Under the pieces are notes generated by a model. The model worked only from the letters and a program-made list of their open reading frames with translations, was not told where the DNA came from and ran no database searches. 43,321 nucleotides of DNA from NCBI GenBank assembly GCA_011192155.1, contig DUEK01000049.1, forward strand, positions 1 through 43,321. Direction: 5' to 3'. A program made the translations under genes and the position numbers. The DNA is from Thermoflexia bacterium. Lineage in GTDB: Bacteria; Chloroflexota; Anaerolineae; B4-G1. Shown in pieces: positions 35,624 through 43,321 of this stretch (within the stretch, counting starts at the first letter, position 1; the number at the start of each line of letters is the position of its first letter).

Positions 35624-36371
35624 TGCGAAGAATCCTCTCTACCAGAAGCGTATAGTCGGCTGCGGCGTTGCTGCGGGGCGAGTACTCGTAGATGGTCTGG
35701 TGGTGACTGGGTGCTTCTACGAGTTTCAAGCTTTTCCGAATTGGGTTAGCCACCTTGTGGCCGAAATGGCGTCGCAATATGCTCAACACCTCGCGGTCCT
35801 GTTGTACCCGGGCGGAAAAGATGGTGGGCAAGACGCAGTAGAGCCGGGCGCGATTTCTGGGTACTTGGCTGATGTCTTTGAGCCTTTGAATCACCTGCCG
35901 GATGCCTACCATAGCCAGGTAACTCATCGAGACCGGCACGACAAGCTCGCGGATGTATCGCAGCCCGCTCTCGCTCAAGAGGCTGACCGAGGGTGAAAAA
36001 TCAATCAGGATGTAATCATACCTGTCGTCAATGCTGCCTAGTTTGTCGGCCAGGATGTGCCGGACTATGCCGTTATCTTGCATGCGCCACATATTTCCTT
36101 CCGCCTGGAGCAGGTTGCCATCGCTGGGGATGAGATCAAGATTTTCTCGCGCCTGGACGATGCAGTCATTCAGGTTGGCCTGATCTAGCAATACGTGAGC
36201 CAGGGAATTGGTATAGCTCACACCCAGATATGTTGCCAGGCTGCCCTGAGCGTCCAGGTCAATGCAAAGGGTGCGTTTCCCACGCACGGCCAGTCCGGCG
36301 CCCAGATTGACGACCGTGGTCGTTTTTCCTGTGCCACCTTTGTAGTTTAACACGCCGACGCGTCTGCTCAT
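35616..36371 (-). CDS. ParA/Soj family ATPase
   Basis: RRVGVLNYKGGTGKTTTVVNLGAGLA, LCIDLDAQGSLA; start corrected from ORF track. Confidence 0.93.
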   Translation of the reverse strand: MSRRVGVLNYKGGTGKTTTVVNLGAGLAVRGKRTLCIDLDAQGSLATYLGVSYTNSLAHVLLDQANLNDCIVQARENLDLIPSDGNLLQAEGNMWRMQDNGIVRHILADKLGSIDDRYDYILIDFSPSVSLLSESGLRYIRELVVPVSMSYLAMVGIRQVIQRLKDISQVPRNRARLYCVLPTIFSARVQQDREVLSILRRHFGHKVANPIRKSLKLVEAPSHHQTIYEYSPRSNAAADYTLLVERILRNG

Positions 36372-36574
36372 CTTGATTTCCCTCGGCTCGTCGTGTTGTA
36401 TTTCCAGGGCAGTGTCCTGGTATCCAGATGGGCCAATGTTATTGTAAAAAGTTGTTTGATCATTGTTATCCTCTCCCAGAAACAATTGTGTGTGTCGCAA
36501 TGCCCACCCCTGCTAGCATTTCTCCCCAGTTCTACATTATAGCGCAAAGTGAGAAAAATGCTATTGCCTACTTT

Positions 36575-36717
36575 TTGGTGATTACCCACATCTTACCACA
36601 GAGGCACGGAGGGTACAGAGAAAAACAAAAGTAGACTCTAAAACTCTGTGTTCTCCGTGTCTCTGTGGTGAAATTGTCGAGCCTGGAAAGGCGCTACAGA
36701 CATGTGGGTAATCACCA
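36575..36717. mobile_element. MITE-like 143-bp element with 16-bp perfect TIRs and 8-9 bp flanking repeat (g)cctacttt
   Basis: TIRs tggtgattacccacat (36576-36591) / atgtgggtaatcacca (36702-36717); gcctacttt at 36566-36574 and 36718-36726; internal about 25-bp stem ccacagaggcacggag... / ...ctccgtgtctctgtgg. Confidence 0.9.
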
Positions 36718-36959
36718 GCCTACTTTCCCTCTCTTTTCGCGACGTTGCCTTGTAAGGGATGTGGGCGACGTTGACTTTTGACAGTGAATGTGCTAAGATA
36801 GCGATGGTTTTGTCAATAGGTATTTATTTTTGCCCATTATATGATTTTGTTGTGTGTAATCATTGATTGTACTCGTTAATTCTACATCGCAAAGTCAATT
36901 GGCACAAGACTGGAATTTTAGTGCCAGTGCTACATTACAACCTGGGCGGAGTGCCTTTT

Positions 36960-36998
36960 GACAGGTGAGGGCCATTGCTGGCGCTCGCCTGTTTTCAT
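36960..36998 (+). promoter_or_regulatory. Terminator/attenuator-like hairpin in leader of PIN-TRAM gene
   Basis: acaggtgagggcc...ggcgctcgcctgt (11 of 13 paired) followed by tttt, about 50 nt upstream of GTG start. Confidence 0.4.
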
Positions 36999-37050
36999 TA
37001 TTCTCATTCAGGTTTTGCAGGTCAGGTCTCATTTATTAAAGGAGGTGCTT

Positions 37051-38100
37051 GTGAGTACGGAATTTATTTCTCGTATTATTGGTATGGTCGTGGGGGCTGT
37101 TGGTGGAGCCTTTGGGGGTATTTACATAGCAGACCGAGTGGCAGCCTCATCGCCATATCAATACGGGGTGCTTTTTTTGCTCGTCGGTGCGTTGGTTGGT
37201 CTGGTGTTGACGCCATACATAACAGTGTGGCCTTTCATGGCCTTGCGCAGGCGCATTCGCCAGGCGCCGGCCCAGCAAATCCTAGCCGTCGTGTTTGGCC
37301 TGATCGTTGGCTTGATCATCGCTGGCTTGGTCGCTTTTCCACTTTCGATGCTCCCGGAACCGTACAGTCAGATTTTACCCTTTGTCGCTGCCATACTCTT
37401 TGGCTATCTGGGAATCACGGTGATGATTACCCGCCAGCGCGATATTTTCAACATCGTTCGAGGACGGCTGTCGGGGGGAAGGGATGACCAAGGAGCCGAG
37501 GATGACTGGCATAGACCCGTGCTGTTGGATACCAGCGTCATCATTGACGGGCGCATTGCCGACATCAGCCGCACAGGCTTTATCGAGGGTGAAATGCTAG
37601 TCCCGCGCTTTGTGCTCAACGAGCTTCAACACGTCGCTGATTCTTCTGATAGCCTGCGCCGCAATCGGGGACGTCGGGGTTTGGAGATGCTGCGCCGGCT
37701 TCAGGATGAATCTATCACACCGGTGCGCATCACCGATATGGACGTCGAAGAGGTGCGTGAGGTGGACGACAAGCTGGTGGTGTTGGGGAAGCGGTTGCAC
37801 TGTCCCATTGTCACCAACGATTACAATCTCAACCGTGTGGCAGAGCTACAAGGTGTGAGAGTGCTCAACATCAACGAGTTGGCTAATGCCGTCAAGGCCC
37901 TCTTGCTCCCCGGCGAACCGTTGACCGTCAAGATCGTTCAGGTGGGGAAGGAGGTTGGCCAGGGAGTAGGATACCTGGATGATGGCACTATGGTTGTGGT
38001 GGCCGAGGGCAAGTCACACATCAACCAGAGAAAGGAAGTGATCGTGACCAAGGTACTGCAGACGGCGGCCGGTCGTATGCTTTTTGCTCGATTAGCATAG
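37051..38100 (+). CDS. PIN/TRAM domain membrane protein (YacL-like)
   Basis: TM N-terminus, VLLDTSVIIDGRIADISRTGFIEGEMLVPRFVLNELQHVADS, C-terminal TRAM; GTG start after ggaggtgctt. Confidence 0.93.
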   Translation: MSTEFISRIIGMVVGAVGGAFGGIYIADRVAASSPYQYGVLFLLVGALVGLVLTPYITVWPFMALRRRIRQAPAQQILAVVFGLIVGLIIAGLVAFPLSMLPEPYSQILPFVAAILFGYLGITVMITRQRDIFNIVRGRLSGGRDDQGAEDDWHRPVLLDTSVIIDGRIADISRTGFIEGEMLVPRFVLNELQHVADSSDSLRRNRGRRGLEMLRRLQDESITPVRITDMDVEEVREVDDKLVVLGKRLHCPIVTNDYNLNRVAELQGVRVLNINELANAVKALLLPGEPLTVKIVQVGKEVGQGVGYLDDGTMVVVAEGKSHINQRKEVIVTKVLQTAAGRMLFARLA

Positions 38101-38124
38101 TAGGGATCAACGGAGGATGACGCA

Positions 38125-39582
38125 ATGAGCTTGCAAGTTTTCAACTATTTGACCCGCGAGAAGGAAACCTTCAAATCACTAGAAAGGGATTGCGTTGGAA
38201 TGTACGTCTGCGGCCCGACGGTGTACGATCACGCTCACCTGGGCCATGCCAAGTTGTACGTGGCTATGGACGTCATCGTGCGCTACCTGCGTTATCTGAG
38301 TTATAAAGTACGCTATGTGCAGAATATCACCGACGTGGGTCATCTCCTGGATAGCGGCGAGGATCGCATCATGAAGGGCGCCAGACGGGAGCGGGTCGAG
38401 CCGATGGAGGTGGTAGAGACTTACACCCGCTCATACTTCGAGGATATGGACGCGCTCGGGGTGGTGCGCCCCAATATCTCTCCTCGCGCCAGCGCTCACA
38501 TCCCGGAGCAGATCGAGATGGTCAAGTCGCTATTGGAAAAGGGGTACGCCTACGAGACGCCAGAGGGCGACGTCTATTTCTCGGTGGAAAAGTTCCCCGA
38601 GTATGGCAAACTCTCTGGGCGCAAGGTCGACGAGTTGGAGCCAGGGGCGCGGGTGGTGGTGCGGGAGGAAAAGCGCCACCCGGCCGATTTTGCGTTGTGG
38701 AAACACGCCGAACCGGAGCACATTTTGCGCTGGCCTTCTCCCTGGGGGTGGGGCTATCCGGGCTGGCACGCCGAGTGCACGGCTATGGCCACAAAGTACC
38801 TGGGAGAGACGATTGACATTCACGGCGGCGGGTTGGAGAATATCTTTCCCCACAACGAATGTGAACTTGCCCAGTCGGAGGCTGTCAATGGCAAACAGTT
38901 CGCCCGCTATTGGATCTTGGCCGGTTCTCTGACCGTCAACGGAGTCAAGATGAGCAAGAGTCTGGGCAACTTTCTCACCATCAAGGAAGCGCTCAAGCTC
39001 TACACCCCGGAGGCGATTCGGTTCTTTATCCTATCGAGCCACTACCGGGGGCCAATGGACTATAGCCGAGACGCGATGATGGCCGCCCAGCGAGGGGTCG
39101 AGCGGTTGCATAACACTGTGCGCGCGTTGCGGGCGCGGGCACAGCACTCGGTGCCTTCAGGCACAGCCGATCTCTCTTACATTGCCGATATTGACCCTCA
39201 TCGCGACGCGTTCATAGAAGCGATGAACGATGATTTCAACACACCCAGAGCCATCGCCGCCCTTTTTGACTTTAACAAAGAAGTGAACGCTCTACTGGCT
39301 TCGGAGCAGCCGGCGAGCCGGGGCACGCTGGCGGTGATAGACCGTCTCTATCGTGAATTGGGCGGACGGGTGTTGGGCATCATCCCCGATGACCTCACTC
39401 AAGACATCGGCGGTGAATTGGTCGAGGGACTGATGGACGTCATTTTGGGCATTCGTCAGCAATATCGCGCGGCCAGTGATTGGGATCAGGCGGACCTGCT
39501 GCGCCGACAGTTGGCTGGGCTGGGCGTTGTGGTTGATGACCGGCCTGATGGGACGGCCTGGCGGTTGGAGCGTGCTGGATGA
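38125..39582 (+). CDS. cysS: Cysteinyl-tRNA synthetase
   Basis: [41 protein letters not shown]. Confidence 0.97.
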   Translation: MSLQVFNYLTREKETFKSLERDCVGMYVCGPTVYDHAHLGHAKLYVAMDVIVRYLRYLSYKVRYVQNITDVGHLLDSGEDRIMKGARRERVEPMEVVETYTRSYFEDMDALGVVRPNISPRASAHIPEQIEMVKSLLEKGYAYETPEGDVYFSVEKFPEYGKLSGRKVDELEPGARVVVREEKRHPADFALWKHAEPEHILRWPSPWGWGYPGWHAECTAMATKYLGETIDIHGGGLENIFPHNECELAQSEAVNGKQFARYWILAGSLTVNGVKMSKSLGNFLTIKEALKLYTPEAIRFFILSSHYRGPMDYSRDAMMAAQRGVERLHNTVRALRARAQHSVPSGTADLSYIADIDPHRDAFIEAMNDDFNTPRAIAALFDFNKEVNALLASEQPASRGTLAVIDRLYRELGGRVLGIIPDDLTQDIGGELVEGLMDVILGIRQQYRAASDWDQADLLRRQLAGLGVVVDDRPDGTAWRLERAG

Positions 39583-40328
39583 GGGAAGTTCTCTACGGCC
39601 GGAACGCGGTTCGTGAATCGCTGCGGGCCGGCCGGCGTCAAGCGTACAAACTATTGCTGGCCGAAGGCGTCCGACAAACGGACATCGTCGGCCAGATTGT
39701 TTCTTTGGCCGAGCAAACCGGGGCGGTGGTGCAGCGCGTTGAGCGGCGCGATCTGAACCGGCTGGGCGACATCCACCACCAAGGTGTGGCGTTGGAGACG
39801 AGCCGCTATCCCTACAGTTCACTCGACGATATCCTGACACTGGCCCGGTCGCGCGACGAGCTTCCCTTGCTGCTATTGCTTGATTTGTTGAAGGACCCCC
39901 AGAACGTGGGGAGCCTGGTGCGCACAGCTGAGGCCGTGGGCGTGCACGGGATGGTGATTCAGCGACGGCGAGCGGTGGGCATCACGCCGGCGGTGGTGCA
40001 TACCTCGGCCGGCGCTGTGGAGCACATGCTGGTGGCGCAGGTGACCAACCTGGTGCGCGCTATCGAGAGCCTCAAAGAGCGCGACGTATGGGTGGCCGGC
40101 CTGGAAGCAGTGCGCGACGCTCAACTTTATCACCAGACTGACCTAAACGGTGCGCTCGCGCTGGTGGTGGGCAGCGAGGGGCAAGGGCTGCGGCGATTGG
40201 TGCAGGAGCGGTGCGACTTTCTCTTGCAACTGCCCATACTGGGCCGGGTCACATCGCTCAACGCGAGTGTGGCGGGGTCGGTGGTGCTCTACGATGCGCT
40301 GCGGCAGCGCCAGAGTGAACAGGCATGA
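39579..40328 (+). CDS. rlmB: 23S rRNA (guanosine-2'-O)-methyltransferase RlmB-like (SpoU/TrmH family)
   Basis: LYGRNAVRESLRAGRR, LLDLLKDPQNVGSLVRTAEAVG, VVGSEGQGL, SLNASVAGSVVLYDAL. Confidence 0.92.
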   Translation: MREVLYGRNAVRESLRAGRRQAYKLLLAEGVRQTDIVGQIVSLAEQTGAVVQRVERRDLNRLGDIHHQGVALETSRYPYSSLDDILTLARSRDELPLLLLLDLLKDPQNVGSLVRTAEAVGVHGMVIQRRRAVGITPAVVHTSAGAVEHMLVAQVTNLVRAIESLKERDVWVAGLEAVRDAQLYHQTDLNGALALVVGSEGQGLRRLVQERCDFLLQLPILGRVTSLNASVAGSVVLYDALRQRQSEQA

Positions 40329-41422
40329 GCCTTGAACGCCGGTGGCCCGTTTTCATCGTCGGACTTGTGGTCAGTGTGGCCCTTCTGTGGTTCGCCCTCC
40401 GCGATTTGCACCTCGAGGAAATCTGGGCAGCGTTACGAGAGGCTAACTATTGGTGGCTCCTTCCCGGCGTGGCGGTCTACTTTGTATCCGTCTGGTTCCG
40501 TGCCTGGCGCTGGGGCTTTTTGTTGCGGGGCAGCAAAAGGGTCTCCACTGCTGAGAAACATCTTTTTGGAAAAACCCAAAACCCCGCCCGTGCTGTTTCT
40601 CGTAAAATGAAGATTGTCACAGGGGTTTTGGGCGCTAACCGGCTCTTTCCCGTCGTTGTCATTGGTTACATGGGCAACAACATCCTTCCCTTTCGCCTGG
40701 GTGAAGTCCTGCGGGCCTACGTCCTATGGCGCAAGGAGGGTATCAACGTCGGCGCCACCCTCACTACCGCTGTGCTAGAGCGGCTGTTCGACGGCCTGAC
40801 GATGGTGCTGTTCGTCCTCTTTGGCCTCTTGTTCATACCGCTCTCGGATTCCCTGAACCGCTTGGTGACCGTTGCCAGCGTGACCTTTTTTGGCGCGTTG
40901 GCAGTGTTTCTCTTCTTGGCTGCCCGGCCCAACCTGCTTCAGCGCGTTGCTTATTTTTTCATCGAACGATTGTCACCAGCGCGGTTTTGTTCCCCACTGA
41001 TGGAGTTGGTCGAGGGGATCGTGGCGGGGCTGGAGAGTTTGCGCAGCGGACGGGACGTTCTCGCGCTCTTTGGCGTGACGCTGTGGGTGTGGATTTTGGA
41101 GACGGCCAAGTATTGGCTGGTCAGTTTCGCCTTTCCAGACCTGCGCTTGTCCTACATCGGCATTGTGCTGATGGGCGGCGCGGTCAACTTGCTGACCGCA
41201 CTGCCTTCGCTCCCCGGCTACATTGGCACATTTGAGATGGGCATCAAGATTTTGGAAGGGATCGGCGCACCCTCATCCCTGGCGGGGAGCTATATTCTGC
41301 TGCTCCACGCTATCCTCTGGCTGCCGGTGACGCTTTTGGGATTGGTGTTTATGGCGCGTGAGGGAGTGCAGTGGGCGGAAGTCGCAAGTCAGGGGCTTGA
41401 TTCGGCGAGGCCCAGAAAGTAA
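40325..41422 (+). CDS. Lysylphosphatidylglycerol synthase TM-domain-like flippase family protein with in-frame repeat insertion
   Basis: WRWGFLLRG...[36 protein letters not shown]_synthase_TM hallmarks. Confidence 0.9.
   Translation: MSLERRWPVFIVGLVVSVALLWFALRDLHLEEIWAALREANYWWLLPGVAVYFVSVWFRAWRWGFLLRGSKRVSTAEKHLFGKTQNPARAVSRKMKIVTGVLGANRLFPVVVIGYMGNNILPFRLGEVLRAYVLWRKEGINVGATLTTAVLERLFDGLTMVLFVLFGLLFIPLSDSLNRLVTVASVTFFGALAVFLFLAARPNLLQRVAYFFIERLSPARFCSPLMELVEGIVAGLESLRSGRDVLALFGVTLWVWILETAKYWLVSFAFPDLRLSYIGIVLMGGAVNLLTALPSLPGYIGTFEMGIKILEGIGAPSSLAGSYILLLHAILWLPVTLLGLVFMAREGVQWAEVASQGLDSARPRK
40547..40643. repeat. Family-C palindromic repeat, in-frame coding copy
   Basis: Interleaved IRs gagaaaca (40553) / tgtttctc (40594) and cccaaaacccc (40575) / ggggttttggg (40622); homologous to 12739-13003 without its insert. 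Confidence 0.88.
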
Positions 41423-41973
41423 CGGTGGAATCGGTCGTCCTCCGTCAGTTCGGGATGGAAGGCGGTCGCCAGCAGATTTCCCTGCCGAACCGCCACCACT
41501 GTACCGTCCTCAAGTTGAGCCAGGGTTTCTACCCTCTCACCCACGCGCTCGATCAGTGGGGCGCGGATAAAGACGGCGTGGAAGAGCGAATCCCCCAACG
41601 CGGGAACGTCCAGATTGGCCTCAAAGCTATCCACCTGGCGACCAAAGGCGTTGCGGCGGACGGTCACGTCCATCAACTCCAGCAGGGGTTGGTCCGGCAT
41701 GCGATCACCCACTTTCTTCGCCATCAGAATCATCCCCGCACAGGTGCCCCAGAGCGGACAGCCCGACTCGGCAAAGGCGCGCATAGGCTCCATCAGTCCC
41801 CACTCCGAGGCCACCTTGCCGATTGTGGTGGACTCGCCGCCGGGGATGATTAGGCCATCCAACCCCTCTAAATGTTCCGGCAGCCGCACCTCGACCGTCT
41901 CCGCCTCCAGCCGGCGCAGCATCTTTTCGTGTTCGATAAAAGCCCCTTGCGCAGCCAGGACGCCAATTCTCAT
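41389..41973 (-). CDS. pdxT: Pyridoxal 5'-phosphate synthase glutaminase subunit PdxT
   Basis: [46 protein letters not shown]. Confidence 0.95.
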   Translation of the reverse strand: MRIGVLAAQGAFIEHEKMLRRLEAETVEVRLPEHLEGLDGLIIPGGESTTIGKVASEWGLMEPMRAFAESGCPLWGTCAGMILMAKKVGDRMPDQPLLELMDVTVRRNAFGRQVDSFEANLDVPALGDSLFHAVFIRAPLIERVGERVETLAQLEDGTVVAVRQGNLLATAFHPELTEDDRFHRYFLGLAESSP

Positions 41974-41981
41974 CTAACCCC

Positions 41982-42453
41982 CTACTCCAGCTTTAACCTC
42001 ATCTCATTGCTGTCCACAAATCCCAGTTCTTCGTATAGCGGTTTTCCCATCTCTGTCGTATGCAGCGACACGCGCTCAATTCCCCGTTCCGCCAGCCACG
42101 CCAGCATAGTCTGCATGATGCGGCGCGCGACGCCCAGCCGGCGATAGCGGGGGATAGGTGACCACGTTCATGATGTACCCTACCTGGCCCGACAGATTGC
42201 CGGGGCCAGGCGGGTGTTGATCGAACGCCACACTGCCGCTGCTCACTGCCTCACCTGCGGGCGTGACCGCCAGCCAGCCGTGGAACTCGCCGGCAGGGAT
42301 AGCTGAGGCAAAGTAAGCTGCGGCCGCGGCATCGCTGGTGTCCAACTGCGCCGGATCGCTGTACCCCATCGCCTCGAACATCATCCGCCGTAAGCGCACC
42401 AGGTCGGCAATGTCGGCGACGGCAGCCTGGCGGATGGTGATCTCGACTACCAC
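41982..42453 (-). pseudogene. GNAT family acetyltransferase interrupted by an apparent frameshift
   Basis: [17 protein letters not shown]...YIMNVVTYP; dropping one base in the G5 run 42149-42153 restores YPRYRRLGVARRIMQTMLAWLAERGIERVSLHTTEMGKPLYEELGFVDSNEMRLKLE*. Confidence 0.85.
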
Positions 42454-43321
42454 CCGCGCTTTGCCAGTCGTTCCGGTTCGGGAATATCGGCGACATGGAT
42501 GCCGACCATCGCTTCGCCCAGATTGCGGCTCACCTTGGCCAGGATTTCCGGGTTGTCGTAATGCGTGACCGCCTGGACGATGGCGTGAGCGCGCTTGGCG
42601 GGGTCGCCGGATTTAAAGATGCCGCTGCCCACAAAGACGCCATCCACACCCAACTGCATCATCAGCGCGGCGTCGGCCGGCGTGGCGACTCCGCCGGCGG
42701 CAAAGTTGACCACCGGCAGCCGGCCCAATTGCGCCGTCTCGACCACCAAATTGTAGGGCGCGCCGATCTCTTTGGCGTAGGCCATCATCTCCTCGGAAGC
42801 CATCGTCGTCAGACGGCGGATCTCTCCCAGCACAGAGCGAGCGTGACGCACCGCCTCGACGACGTCGCCGGTGCCGGCCTCCCCCTTGGTGCGGATCATG
42901 GCCGCCCCTTCGCCCAAGCGACGCAGCGCCTCCCCCAGATTGCGGCAGCCGCAGACAAAGGGGACGTTGAACTTGCGCTTGTCAATGTGATGCGCCTCGT
43001 CGGCCGGAGTGAGCACCTCGCTCTCGTCAATATAGTCCACCCCCAGCGATTCCAAAATCTGCGCTTCGACAAAGTGCCCGATACGGCACTTGGCCATCAC
43101 CGGAATAGAGACCGTCTCCATGATCTCGATTATTTTTTCCGGGGCGGACATGCGAACAACGCCGCCCTGGGCGCGGATGTCGGCCGGGACGCGCTCCAGG
43201 GCCATCACCGCGCAGGCCCCCGCCTCCTCAGCGATGCGGGCGTGCTCGGCGCTGACCACATCCATGATCACGCCGCCCTTGAGCATCTGCGCCAGGCCGC
43301 GCTTGACTTTATCTGTACCAA
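42447..43321 (-). CDS. pdxS: Pyridoxal 5'-phosphate synthase lyase subunit PdxS, N-terminus truncated by window end
   Basis: [49 protein letters not shown]; frame stays open to 43321. Confidence 0.96.
   Translation of the reverse strand, partial: GTDKVKRGLAQMLKGGVIMDVVSAEHARIAEEAGACAVMALERVPADIRAQGGVVRMSAPEKIIEIMETVSIPVMAKCRIGHFVEAQILESLGVDYIDESEVLTPADEAHHIDKRKFNVPFVCGCRNLGEALRRLGEGAAMIRTKGEAGTGDVVEAVRHARSVLGEIRRLTTMASEEMMAYAKEIGAPYNLVVETAQLGRLPVVNFAAGGVATPADAALMMQLGVDGVFVGSGIFKSGDPAKRAHAIVQAVTHYDNPEILAKVSRNLGEAMVGIHVADIPEPERLAKRGW

Noticed and set aside
36738-36780. Short direct repeat gcgacgttg x2
   Set aside because: Only two short copies; no array, not CRISPR-like.

Overview
43.3 kb bacterial chromosomal window, probably Chloroflexota/Anaerolineae-like (inferred from gene content and GC-rich style, not tested). 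Most of it is ordinary housekeeping sequence: DegV, TrmI, response regulator, LysM/M23 peptidase, epimerase, Nnr, MnmA, cysteine desulfurase, lipoate ligase, gamma carbonic anhydrase, ClC channel, ABC exporter, CinA, GH1, ParA, PIN-TRAM, CysS, RlmB-like, LPG-synthase-like, PdxT, PdxS, and three tRNAs. An accessory patch at about 19.4-21.7 kb holds a putative two-gene restriction-modification pair, a decayed R-M remnant and nested palindromic repeats. The most interesting signal is a dense population of small (about 90-150 bp) non-coding inverted-repeat elements. Several have terminal inverted repeats plus short flanking direct repeats, which are insertion footprints. Two insertions lie inside other palindromic repeats, and one has a perfect empty-site control 83 bp away. 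Related palindromes sit in frame inside coding sequences: an LPG-synthase-like membrane protein, a lipoprotein signal peptide and the linker of a GH1 fusion. Another supplies the stop codon of a zinc-ribbon protein. No CRISPR array, rRNA or transposase gene was seen.
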